DNA from: Amycolatopsis australiensis
GTDB lineage: Bacteria > Actinomycetota > Actinomycetes > Mycobacteriales > Pseudonocardiaceae
Direction of reading: 5' to 3'
Assembly: GCF_900119165.1 (NCBI RefSeq)
Contig: NZ_FPJG01000006.1
Location: 5,704,001-5,768,000 of the forward strand
Length of the DNA: 64,000 nt
Shown here piece after piece: positions 8,055 to 16,003 of the stretch. Below the pieces are notes generated by a model. It ran no database searches, was not told the origin of the DNA, and saw only the letters and a list, made by a program, of their open reading frames with translations. Made by a program: the position numbers and the translations under genes. Each line of letters starts with the position of its first letter. The stretch's first letter is position 1.

Positions 8055-8362
8055 GCGGACCGCTCGACCGCCGAGAGCAGGGCCCGCAACGCGGCCATCT
8101 CGGCGGCCAGCGCCCGCCGGCCCGCCGCGCTGATGGTGATCCACGTCCGGGGACGCTTGCCCTCGTAGCCCTTCTCGACGTCGATCAGCCCGGCCTCCTG
8201 CAGGATCGTGACGTGCCGGGACAGGTTCCCGGCCGTCATGTCCAGCGTGCGGCGCAGGTACCCGAAGTCCACCTTCCCGGCTTCGGCGGCGATGGTGAGG
8301 ATGCCGAGCCGGTGCCGCTGGTGCACCGTTTCGTCCAGGGCCGCCGCGGGATGCTCGCTCAC
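7982..8362 (-). CDS. Winged-helix transcriptional regulator (PadR/ArsR-like, HTH_34 type)
   Basis: A 126-residue one-domain regulator starting at a GTG at 8362. The DNA-binding core runs from RLGILTIAAEAGKVDF to about residue 75, with TAGNLSRHVTILQEAGLI as recognition helix region. The start overlaps the stop of the membrane-protein gene upstream by 4 bp (GTGA), so the two are co-translated. This pairing is common for regulators that work with a cognate membrane protein. The C-terminal 24 codons overlap the 3' end of the convergent YdcF gene. Confidence 0.85.
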   Translation of the reverse strand: MSEHPAAALDETVHQRHRLGILTIAAEAGKVDFGYLRRTLDMTAGNLSRHVTILQEAGLIDVEKGYEGKRPRTWITISAAGRRALAAEMAALRALLSAVERSAQESSVRSSTVPATSTPAAIVVRR

Positions 8363-9174
8363 GCGCGGGCCCGCCACTCGTGCCACGCCGCGAAGCCGCC
8401 GCCCGCGAGCAGGATCAGCCCTGGCAGCAATGTGTTCTCCAACGCCGTTGCCGCTTCGCCTTCGAAGCGCGTGAAGACGCCGAGGTGGAAGAACAGGCCG
8501 CCCATCAGCTTCAGGTTGGCGACCAGCGCGGCCGCCGCGAACAGTCCGCTGACCACGCCGAGCACGCGGCTGCGTTCCAGCCAGGCGAGCCCGATCAGGC
8601 CGAGCGCGACCGTCACGAGCGGCGCGTACGGCGCCGGGGCGAACCGCAGGTCGAGCATGGCCAGCCCGACGAACCCCGACACCGTCGCCCCGGCCGTGGC
8701 GGCGCGGCCGAGTTTCGCCCGCAGCGCCAGGAACGAGCCGAGCGCGAAGACCGCCCCGGCCAGTACCGGGATCGTGAAGGACGCCTGGGTGTACGGCGAC
8801 CGCGCCGACCGGTAGGCGAACGACTCGACGACCGGCACCCCGAACGAGATCGCGAGCACGCCCAGCACGCCGACGGCGAGGTAGCCGCGGATCGGCGTCC
8901 GCACGCCACGGCGACGCCCGCGGTGCACGTACCAGGCCGCCGTCGCCAGGAACCCGCCGACGACCGCGACCAGCCAGTAGAGCTGCAGCGGTGTGCCGAA
9001 CCACACGCCCGCGACGCCGAACCGCGGCGGCGCGCCACCGGCCCACAGTGGCGCGAGCAGCACCAGCACGCCGAACAGGAACAGCGGCGGGACGTAGGCG
9101 TGCCGGTCCGCCCGGGTGCGCGCCCGCAGCCGCGTCATCTCGTCGAGCAGGTCGGCCGCCGGGATGTCGCTCAT
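8359..9174 (-). CDS. Polytopic membrane protein, partner of winged-helix regulator
   Basis: A 271-residue protein with a short polar N-terminus (MSDIPAADLLDEMTRLRART) followed by about seven hydrophobic segments. The ATG at 9174 has a GGGGG run upstream. It is the first gene of a two-gene operon with the winged-helix regulator. I do not recognise a named family; operons of this type often encode sensory or stress-linked membrane proteins. Confidence 0.75.
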   Translation of the reverse strand: MSDIPAADLLDEMTRLRARTRADRHAYVPPLFLFGVLVLLAPLWAGGAPPRFGVAGVWFGTPLQLYWLVAVVGGFLATAAWYVHRGRRRGVRTPIRGYLAVGVLGVLAISFGVPVVESFAYRSARSPYTQASFTIPVLAGAVFALGSFLALRAKLGRAATAGATVSGFVGLAMLDLRFAPAPYAPLVTVALGLIGLAWLERSRVLGVVSGLFAAAALVANLKLMGGLFFHLGVFTRFEGEAATALENTLLPGLILLAGGGFAAWHEWRARA

Positions 9175-9181
9175 CGAACCC

Positions 9182-9220
9182 CCAGATCCGAAACTGGTTT
9201 ATTTGGCAAACAAGATCTGG
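9182..9220. promoter_or_regulatory. Nested inverted repeat upstream of the membrane protein-regulator operon
   Basis: CCAGATC at 9182-9188 pairs with GATCTGG at 9214-9220, and inside it GTTT at 9197 pairs with AAAC at 9208. The stretch is unusually AT-rich for this genome and lies just upstream of the operon start at 9174. It may be the operator of the winged-helix regulator; this is inferred from symmetry and position. Confidence 0.4.
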
Positions 9221-9277
9221 AAGTGAACCTATCGTACGGCCGGGCCGGCGCGGAAGCGGGTCTGCGATCATGGCGCC

Positions 9278-9682
9278 GTGAAGCCACGCCGCTGGAACCC
9301 GGACGCCGTCGCACCTCCTCTCGGGCGCTACAGCCACGTCGCCGAAGTGCCGGCCGGGCACCGGCTCGTCTTCCTCGCCGGCCAGCTCGGCGTGCGGCCG
9401 GACGGCAGCCTCGCCGGGCCGGACGCCGAGGCTCAGGCGCGGCAGATCTTCGCCAACGTCGAGGCGCTCCTCGCCGCGCAGGGCGCCGGCCCCGCCAACC
9501 TCGTCAAGCTGCTGGCGCTGGTCGCGAGCCCGGACGAGCTCGCCGGGTACCGCACCGCGCTCACCGATGTCTTCGCGAAGTGGTTCCCCGACGGCGACTT
9601 CCCGGCGCAGACGCTCGCCGTCGTGGCGGGCTTGGCGGCCCCGGAGTACGTCGTCGAGGTCGAAGCGATCGCCGCCGTATAG
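9278..9682 (+). CDS. RidA (YjgF/YER057c/UK114) family protein
   Basis: A 134-residue RidA-fold protein, usual length for the family, starting at a GTG. It has the conserved order SHVAEVPAGHRLVFLAGQLG, QARQIFANVEALLAAQGA, VKLLAL and PAQTLAVV. RidA enzymes hydrolyse reactive enamine/imine intermediates released by PLP enzymes. The Arg that binds the carboxylate in canonical RidA (in a CRV context) is not obvious, so it may belong to another subgroup with a different small substrate. Confidence 0.85.
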   Translation: MKPRRWNPDAVAPPLGRYSHVAEVPAGHRLVFLAGQLGVRPDGSLAGPDAEAQARQIFANVEALLAAQGAGPANLVKLLALVASPDELAGYRTALTDVFAKWFPDGDFPAQTLAVVAGLAAPEYVVEVEAIAAV

Positions 9683-9696
9683 GCCGTTATACAGCC

Positions 9697-10149
9697 TTAG
9701 TCGTTCTTGTCGTCGTAGGAGGTCCAGCCGCCGTGGCCTTCGGCGGCGGCCACGTCGGCGTCGGCGGTCGCGGCGTGGGTCATGGCCGCGACCGTGCGCT
9801 CCAGGCCCTGCTGCACCTCGTCGCCGCCGGCCTCGCGGACGCTGTGCAGGGTCACGGTGATCTCCGAGGACGCCGGGCCGTTCTCGGCGATCCGCAGCTC
9901 GCCGTGGTAGTCGTCGGGGCCTTCGGCGCCCCACGACAGCGAGCGGTTCGCCGGGTCGGTGTGCAGCCACGCCTCCCCCGCGACGCGCTGACCGTGGACC
10001 TCCGCTTCGACGTGCACGCTGTCGCCGCCTTTCGGCTCGGCGACCTTCATCTCCGGGAAGTACCGCGGCAGGTTCTCCGGGTGGCTCAGGAACGCGAACA
10101 GCTCGTCGGCGGGGACGTCGGCGGTCGCGGTGTGCCGGTACTCGGTCAT
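9697..10149 (-). CDS. SRPBCC (START/Bet v1-like) family protein
   Basis: A 150-residue single-domain SRPBCC protein: YRHTATADVPADELFAFLSHPENLPRYFPEM is the typical first strand and helices of a polyketide cyclase/dehydrase-like cavity protein. The ATG at 10149 follows a GAGGAG site. The C-terminus (HATAADADVAAAEGHGG...) is polar and probably disordered. It likely binds a hydrophobic ligand; no substrate is evident. It converges with the RidA gene with only 14 bp between stops. Confidence 0.8.
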   Translation of the reverse strand: MTEYRHTATADVPADELFAFLSHPENLPRYFPEMKVAEPKGGDSVHVEAEVHGQRVAGEAWLHTDPANRSLSWGAEGPDDYHGELRIAENGPASSEITVTLHSVREAGGDEVQQGLERTVAAMTHAATADADVAAAEGHGGWTSYDDKND

Positions 10150-10233
10150 GGTCGGCTCCTCGTCAGCGTGATTCGGGCGCGGTTACCCCGCGGCCGGTGC
10201 ATTAAAAGAGCGGGCGCGGGGAATCCGGGAAGC

Positions 10234-10668
10234 ATGACGACCACCGAACCCGGGACCCGGGTGCCGAGGCGGGGCCCCGCCCCCGTCCAGGGCATGGGCA
10301 TGCTCATCGGCCTGCTGTTCCTCGTGCTCGCCGCGCTGGAGCTGATGTCGGGGGTCACCACCGGCGGCGGTCCGCGCGAGCTGTTCGGCGTGGTCGCCGT
10401 CTCCGGGGTGTGGGCGCTGGTGCACCTGCTGACCGGGGCGTTGGCGGTGTTCTGCACCCGGTCGTCGCGCTGGGCCGCCTGGTTCCTGGTCGTCGCCGGC
10501 GCCGGCTACGCGCTGATCGGCCTCGCGGGACTGCTGCCGCTGCCCCGGCCGGTCACCGACGTGCTGCCGATGAACACCGCGGGTGTGTGCCTCGCGCTGG
10601 CCTTCGGCACGGCGATGCTCATCCTGGGAGCGGGCTGGCTCCGGCGCGGGCCGGCCCGGCGCCGCTGA
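10234..10668 (+). CDS. Small membrane protein, DUF4383-like
   Basis: A 144-residue protein with four hydrophobic segments at about residues 20-40, 55-75, 80-100 and 112-135. The pattern VHLLTGALAVFCTRSSRWAAWFLVVAGAGYALIGL resembles DUF4383 proteins, which have no known activity. Start ATG at 10234, preceded by an AT-rich TTAAAAGAG at 10202-10210. No operon partner is apparent. Confidence 0.65.
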   Translation: MTTTEPGTRVPRRGPAPVQGMGMLIGLLFLVLAALELMSGVTTGGGPRELFGVVAVSGVWALVHLLTGALAVFCTRSSRWAAWFLVVAGAGYALIGLAGLLPLPRPVTDVLPMNTAGVCLALAFGTAMLILGAGWLRRGPARRR

Positions 10669-10819
10669 GGGACGTCGCCGGTGCGCGGGAAGCGCACCCG
10701 CACCTCCGTGACCAGCAGAACAACCCCGGCCGTGATTAGCAAACAGCAAGACCACGGCGCCAGTCGCAGGCCCACCGGCTTCCTTCCGCGCCCCGCCGGC
10801 TTCCTGGCACGCTGACGCC

Positions 10820-12034
10820 ATGAGCTACGACGTGCAGACGATCCGCAAGCACTTCCCCGCCCTCGCCGCCGGAGCCGCCCACTTCGACGGGCCCGGCGGC
10901 TCGCAGGTTCCCGACGTGGTCGGCGAGGCGGTGGCCGGGACGCTGTGCGCCGCGATCGCCAACCGCGGGGTCGTGACCGCCGCCGAGCGGCGGGCGGGCA
11001 CGGTGGTCGCCGAGGCCCGGCAGGCCGTCGCCGACCTGCTGGCCGCCGATGCGGACGGCGTCGTCTTCGGGCGGAGCATGACGCAGCTGACGTACGACTT
11101 CTCGCGCACGCTCGCCAAGACCTGGGGCGCGGGCGACGAGGTCGTCGTCACCCGGCTCGACCACGACGCGAACATCCGGCCGTGGGTGCAGGCCGCCGCG
11201 GCCGCCGGTGCGACCGTGCGCTGGGCTTCGTTCGACCCGGCCACCGGGGTGCTGACGCCGTCCGACGTCACCGGGCTGCTGTCGCCGCGGACCCGGCTGG
11301 TCGCGGTCACGGCGGCGTCGAACCTGCTGGGAACCCGGCCGGACGTCCCGGCGATCGCGGCCGCGGTGCACGACGCCGGCGCGCTGCTGTACGTCGACGG
11401 TGTGCACCTCACCCCGCACGCCGCGGTCGACGTCACGGCGCTGGGAGCCGACTTCTACGCGTGCTCGCCGTACAAGTTCCTGGGACCGCACCTCGGGCTG
11501 GTCGCCGCCGCGCCCGCGCTGCTGGAGACGCTGCGCCCGGACAAGCTGCTGCCCTCGACCGACGCGGTCCCGGAACGCTTCGAGCTGGGCACGCTCCCGT
11601 ACGAGCTGCTGGCCGGGACGACCGCGGCGATCGACTTCCTCGCCGGTCTCGTGCCCGGCTCGGGTTCGCGCCGCTCGCGTCTGCGGGGTTCGCTGACGGC
11701 GCTGGCCGAGCACGAAGACGCGCTGCTGGCCCGGCTCGACGCGGGCTTGGCGGCGCTGCCCGGCGTGACCCGGTACGGCGCGCCCGACCGGCACCGGACC
11801 CCGACGGTACTGTTCTCCGTCGACGGCGTCGCGTCGCAGGCGGTGTACGAGCACCTCGGGACGCTGGGGGTGAACGCGCCGGCGGGCAGCTTCTACGCGA
11901 TCGAGTGCTCGCGGCACCTGGGCCTCGGCGACACGGGCGCGGTGCGGGCGGGCATCGCGCCCTACACGACGGAAGCCGACGTGGACCGGCTGCTCGCGGG
12001 CGTCGCGTCGGTCGTGAGCGGGAAACAGGGTTAG
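10820..12034 (+). CDS. Cysteine desulfurase-like PLP-dependent enzyme
   Basis: A 404-residue fold-type I PLP enzyme of the cysteine desulfurase-like family. It opens with IRKHFPALAAGAAHFDGPGGSQVP. It shows GRSMTQLT for phosphate contacts, HDANIRPW, the PLP-ring Asp in YVDGVHLTPH, and the Schiff-base Lys in CSPYKFLGPH near residue 219. Members of this group lack the long active-site Cys loop of IscS, so they may act on other amino acids. The gene ends inside a terminator hairpin. A PLP enzyme near a RidA gene is worth noting, but they are not in one operon. Confidence 0.85.
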   Translation: MSYDVQTIRKHFPALAAGAAHFDGPGGSQVPDVVGEAVAGTLCAAIANRGVVTAAERRAGTVVAEARQAVADLLAADADGVVFGRSMTQLTYDFSRTLAKTWGAGDEVVVTRLDHDANIRPWVQAAAAAGATVRWASFDPATGVLTPSDVTGLLSPRTRLVAVTAASNLLGTRPDVPAIAAAVHDAGALLYVDGVHLTPHAAVDVTALGADFYACSPYKFLGPHLGLVAAAPALLETLRPDKLLPSTDAVPERFELGTLPYELLAGTTAAIDFLAGLVPGSGSRRSRLRGSLTALAEHEDALLARLDAGLAALPGVTRYGAPDRHRTPTVLFSVDGVASQAVYEHLGTLGVNAPAGSFYAIECSRHLGLGDTGAVRAGIAPYTTEADVDRLLAGVASVVSGKQG

Positions 12035-12057
12035 CACCCCTGCTTCCCGCTCACGAC
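12011..12057. terminator. Bidirectional terminator hairpin between convergent genes
   Basis: Arms 12011-12030 and 12038-12057 pair over 20 positions with one mismatch (A at 12025), leaving a 7-nt loop that contains the stop codon of the upstream gene. It sits exactly between two convergent genes, so it can end transcription from both sides. The left arm is also the last coding segment of the cysteine desulfurase-like gene. Confidence 0.75.
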
Positions 12058-12059
12058 GG

Positions 12060-14006
12060 TTACGGCACCGGCGCGTAGCCCGACGGCCGGGCGGTGAACG
12101 TGCCGCAGCCCCGGGTCCGGCTCCGCAACCGGGTGGCGTAGCCGAACAGCTCCGCCACCGGCACCGTCGCCGTCACCACCGCGGTGCCCGCCCGGACCGC
12201 CGAACCCGTCACCCGGCCGCGCCGGGCGGCCAGGTCACCGAGCACGCCGCCGACCACGTCGCCGGGTACCGTCACGGCCACCTCGGCCACCGGTTCGAGC
12301 AGCCGCAGCTCGCACGCGCGCAGTGCCTCGCGCAGGCCGAGCCGTCCCGCCGTCCGGAACGCCAGATCCGACGAGTCCTTCGGGTGCGTGGCGCCGTCGG
12401 TGAGCACCACCCGCAGGCCCGTCACCGGGTACCCGCCGAGCGGTCCTTCGGCCAGGGCGTCCCGGCAGCCGGCTTCGACCGCGCGGACGTACTCGCGCGG
12501 CACCCGGCCGCCGGCGATCGCCGAGGCGAACTCGAAACCCTCCGCGGACGGCGAGACGTCGAGGACCACGTGCGCGAACTGGCCCGCGCCGCCGTCCTGC
12601 TTGACGTGCCGGTAGACCAGCCCGGACACGCCGCGCACGACGGTCTCGCGGTGGGCGACCGACGGACGGCCGGCGGCGACGTCGAGGCCACGCTCGCGCA
12701 GCTTCTCCACCGCCACCTCCAGGTGCAGCTCGCCGAGACCGGACAGCACCGTCTGCCCGGTCTCCGGGTCGGTGCGCACGACCAGCGAGGGGTCTTCCTC
12801 GGTCAGCCGCGCCAGCGCCGGCGTCAGCCGGTCGCCGTCGCCCGCCCGGCGCGCCTCGACGGCCACCGAGACCACCGGGTCGGCCGTCACCGGCGGCTCC
12901 AGCAGCACCTCCGCGCCGGGGGCGCAGAGCGTCGCGCCGACCCGCGCCGCCTTCGGCCCGGCCACCGCGACGATGTCGCCGGCCACCGCACTGTCCACTT
13001 CGGAGTACCGGTCGGCCTGCACGCGCAGGACGCGCGCGATGCGCTCGGTGCGGCCCGCGTCCGACACCTGGTCCCCCTTCCGCAGCGTTCCCGAGTACAC
13101 GCGCAGGTACGTCAGCCGTCCCGTGGCCGTCGCGACGACCTTGAACACCAGCGCGGCCACCGGCGCCGCCGGGTCGGCGGGCCGGTCGGGGCGCACCGGC
13201 GGCACGTCCGCCGGCGACGGCAGGTAGGCCACGACGGCGTCGAGCAGCTCCGTGATCCCGCGGTCGCGGTAGGCCGCGCCGCACAGCACGACGAGCCCGT
13301 CGCCGCTGAGCGTCAGCTCCCGCAACGCCTTCTCCAGCGTCTCCGCCGAGACGGTCCCGGTGGCGCAGAACTCCTCCAGCGCGAGCGGATGCAGCTCGGC
13401 GACGGCCTCTTCGAGCACGCGACGCCGTCGCCGCGCCTCGGCCAGGACGTCGTCCGGCACCTGGTCCAGGCGGAGCAGGTCGACGACACCGGTGAAGGCG
13501 CTTTCCCGCCCGATCGGCAGCTGCACCACCAGCGGTGCCGGGTGCAGCCGCGCGCGGATCGACGCGACGGCCGCGTCCAGGTCGGCACCCGCGCGGTCGA
13601 GCTTGTTGACGAAGGCGATGCGCGGGACGCCGTGCCGGTCGGCCTGGCGCCAGACGGTCTCGCTCTGCGGTTCGACGCCCGCGACGGCGTCGAACACGGC
13701 GATCGCGCCGTCGAGGACCCGCAGCGACCGCTCGACCTCGGCGGTGAAGTCGACGTGGCCGGGCGTGTCGATGAGGGTGAGCCGGTGGCCGGCCCACGTG
13801 CAGCCGACGGCCGCGGCGAAGATGGTGATGCCGCGGTCGCGTTCCTGCGGGTCGAAGTCGGTGACGGTGGTGCCGTCGTGGACCTCGCCCTGTTTGTGGG
13901 TCACTCCGGCGAGGTGGAGGACCCGTTCGGTGACGGTGGTCTTGCCCGCGTCGACGTGGGCGAGGATGCCGAGGTTGCGGACGGTGGTCAGGTCGTGGGT
14001 ACGCAC
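12060..14006 (-). CDS. Elongation factor G-like translational GTPase (EF-G paralogue)
   Basis: A 648-residue EF-G-fold GTPase. The G1 motif AHVDAGKTT, switch [10 protein letters not shown] and G4 NKLD are all present, as are domain II, III and IV segments ([29 protein letters not shown]). It is about 50 residues shorter than housekeeping EF-G and begins [14 protein letters not shown] chose the GTG at 14006 because AAGGA lies 7 nt upstream; a GTG at 14063 would add 19 residues. No str operon genes flank it, so it is a second copy. It might be a specialised factor or a ribosome-protection type protein related to Tet(M). Confidence 0.85.
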   Translation of the reverse strand: MRTHDLTTVRNLGILAHVDAGKTTVTERVLHLAGVTHKQGEVHDGTTVTDFDPQERDRGITIFAAAVGCTWAGHRLTLIDTPGHVDFTAEVERSLRVLDGAIAVFDAVAGVEPQSETVWRQADRHGVPRIAFVNKLDRAGADLDAAVASIRARLHPAPLVVQLPIGRESAFTGVVDLLRLDQVPDDVLAEARRRRRVLEEAVAELHPLALEEFCATGTVSAETLEKALRELTLSGDGLVVLCGAAYRDRGITELLDAVVAYLPSPADVPPVRPDRPADPAAPVAALVFKVVATATGRLTYLRVYSGTLRKGDQVSDAGRTERIARVLRVQADRYSEVDSAVAGDIVAVAGPKAARVGATLCAPGAEVLLEPPVTADPVVSVAVEARRAGDGDRLTPALARLTEEDPSLVVRTDPETGQTVLSGLGELHLEVAVEKLRERGLDVAAGRPSVAHRETVVRGVSGLVYRHVKQDGGAGQFAHVVLDVSPSAEGFEFASAIAGGRVPREYVRAVEAGCRDALAEGPLGGYPVTGLRVVLTDGATHPKDSSDLAFRTAGRLGLREALRACELRLLEPVAEVAVTVPGDVVGGVLGDLAARRGRVTGSAVRAGTAVVTATVPVAELFGYATRLRSRTRGCGTFTARPSGYAPVP

Positions 14007-14279
14007 GGTGCGGTCCTTGGAGGAAGATCCGGGCAGGACAGCGCGATTCGCCGTGCCGGTCACTCCACAGTGGAGCGCGTCACGGCGTCCGGTGCGAGCC
14101 GCGCGGCAGGCACCGGGAAGGCGGAGACACGAGGATCACCTCGGACCGCGGCCGGGAAGCGGCAGGGACGTGGTGACGCACGGCCGGCTCCCCTCGTTCG
14201 ACGCGGCGGTGTGGGTTCCGGCGCAGCGTAGCGGCGCCCGCGCCGGCGGCCAACCGCTTTTCCCGGGGACGCCGGCCTG

Positions 14280-15905
14280 TCACGCGGGCGGCGCGACCAC
14301 CCGGAGCTGGAGCATCGCCGCGAAGCGGGCTTCCGGGTCGGTCATGTCGAAGCCGCCGACCTCCGCGAGCCGGCGCAGGCGGTACCGGAACGTGTTGGGG
14401 TGCACGTGGACCGCGGCCGAGGCGGCGATGACGTCGCCGAAGGCGTCGAGCCACGCCCGGAGCGTCTCGACGAGGTGCGCGTGGTGCTGTTCGTCGTACT
14501 CGAGCAGCCGCGCGACCGGCCCGGTCGGGCGGTCGCCGCGCGCGGCGACCAGGTCCTGCAGTTCCAGCAGCAGCGCCTCGACGTGCACGTCGGCCAGCAG
14601 CGCGACCCGGCGGCCCGCGCCGCTGCCCGAGCGCAGCACCCGCAGCGCGCGGTCCGCGCTCGCCCGCGCCTCCGGCAGCTCGGCCGCGCTGCGCGCCACC
14701 GGCCCGATGCCGACGACCGCCCGCACGCGGTCGCCCACCCGGTCCAGGAAGTCCTTCGCGATCCGCAGTGCCCGCCGTTCGCCGTCGGCGTCGCGGGTCA
14801 CCGGGACCAGCCCGTACGCCGTGTCGCCGACCAGCGCCGCGGCGCACCGCGGGTGCACCGCGCTCAGGTGCATGGCCAGGCCGTCGGCCAGCCGCTGCCG
14901 CTCGGTGGCCAGCTCGGCGTCGGCGGCGCCGTTCTCCAGCACCGCCAGCGCCAGCACGACGACCGGCTGGTCGGCCAGGCCCAGCCTGCTCAGCGCCTCC
15001 CGCGCCGCGGCTCCGCCTTCCAGCGCCGTGCTCAGCAGGTCCGCGCGCAGCCGGCGTTCGACGTCGGCTCCGGCCCGGACGCGCAGCAGGTGCAGCGCGA
15101 CCAGGCGCGCCGCGTCGCGCAGCGCCTGCGTCCGGTCCGGCGTCAGCGGTTCGCGCACCGCCGCCCAGATCGAGCCGAGGATCTCGTCGCCCGCGCGGAC
15201 CGCGACGGCGACCCGCGGGATCATGAACCCGTCGGGGCTCTCCGGCGGCCGGTCGACGTACACCGGCCGGTCGGTGCGGTACAGCTCGCGGAACACCCCG
15301 CGGTCGGCCAGCATCCGGGCGAACCGCTCGGGCACCTGCCGCCCGAGGATGGTCTCCACGCGCGACGGGTCGGCTTCGTCCTGCCGTCCCGAGAACGCCA
15401 GCACCCGCGACCGGCGGTCCTCGATCGTCACCGGCGCGTCGATCAGCGCCCCGATCGCGTTGGCCACGGCGAACAGGTCACCCGACGGCAGCCCGGCGAG
15501 GGTCTCGGGGCCGGCGTCGCCGACGTCGCCTTCGGCGAGCAGTGACCGCAGCATCGCCGCGAGCTGTGCCCACGACGCGCCGCGGGCCAGGCTCAGCAGC
15601 GCGACGCCGGTCTCCTCGACGGCGGCGGAGATCGCCTCGGTCACCGTGACCGGCGCGCGCAGCACGAGCCCGGCCGCGTCGTGCCGGGCCAGCGTCCGCA
15701 GCTGCCGGACCACCTCGTCCGGTTCCGCGAGGCCGACGCCGAGCACCAGGGCGTGCTGGGGCAGCGCGGGCTCGTCGAGCGGGTCGTGGATGGCGACGCC
15801 GCCGATGCCGCCGGGCCGGTCGCCGTCCCCGAGCACGAGGTCCAGGAGGGTGCCGCCCAGGTCGTCGAGGACGCGGCCGAGGCTGGCGTGCGGGCGCAGG
15901 TTCAC
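14280..15905 (-). CDS. PucR-family transcriptional regulator
   Basis: A 541-residue regulator with an N-terminal purine-catabolism-type domain, a GAF-like middle (LAFSGRQDE...RVAVAVRAGDEILGSIW near residues 190-250), and the C-terminal PucR helix-turn-helix marked by AAVHVHPNTFRYRLRRLAEV. The GTG at 15905 is preferred because GGGAGGT lies about 10 nt upstream; a GTG at 15917 overlaps that site. PucR proteins usually respond to a nitrogen or aromatic metabolite. No obvious target gene is adjacent: the neighbours are the EF-G paralogue downstream and a glycosidase upstream, both on the same strand. Confidence 0.88.
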   Translation of the reverse strand: MNLRPHASLGRVLDDLGGTLLDLVLGDGDRPGGIGGVAIHDPLDEPALPQHALVLGVGLAEPDEVVRQLRTLARHDAAGLVLRAPVTVTEAISAAVEETGVALLSLARGASWAQLAAMLRSLLAEGDVGDAGPETLAGLPSGDLFAVANAIGALIDAPVTIEDRRSRVLAFSGRQDEADPSRVETILGRQVPERFARMLADRGVFRELYRTDRPVYVDRPPESPDGFMIPRVAVAVRAGDEILGSIWAAVREPLTPDRTQALRDAARLVALHLLRVRAGADVERRLRADLLSTALEGGAAAREALSRLGLADQPVVVLALAVLENGAADAELATERQRLADGLAMHLSAVHPRCAAALVGDTAYGLVPVTRDADGERRALRIAKDFLDRVGDRVRAVVGIGPVARSAAELPEARASADRALRVLRSGSGAGRRVALLADVHVEALLLELQDLVAARGDRPTGPVARLLEYDEQHHAHLVETLRAWLDAFGDVIAASAAVHVHPNTFRYRLRRLAEVGGFDMTDPEARFAAMLQLRVVAPPA

Positions 15906-16003
15906 CGAAACGAGCACCTCCCGAAGCTAGGCGCGACACCGTCAGCCTAGTTCGTCGGAGGGCACGAAATCAGCCTCCGTTTTCGTCCACCCGGACCAAG
16001 GGG

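Noticed and set aside
7077..8815. Plus-strand 591-codon frame overlapping the YdcF gene and beyond
   Set aside because: It crosses a clear minus-strand operon and is low-complexity; the YdcF and regulator frames have recognisable domains.
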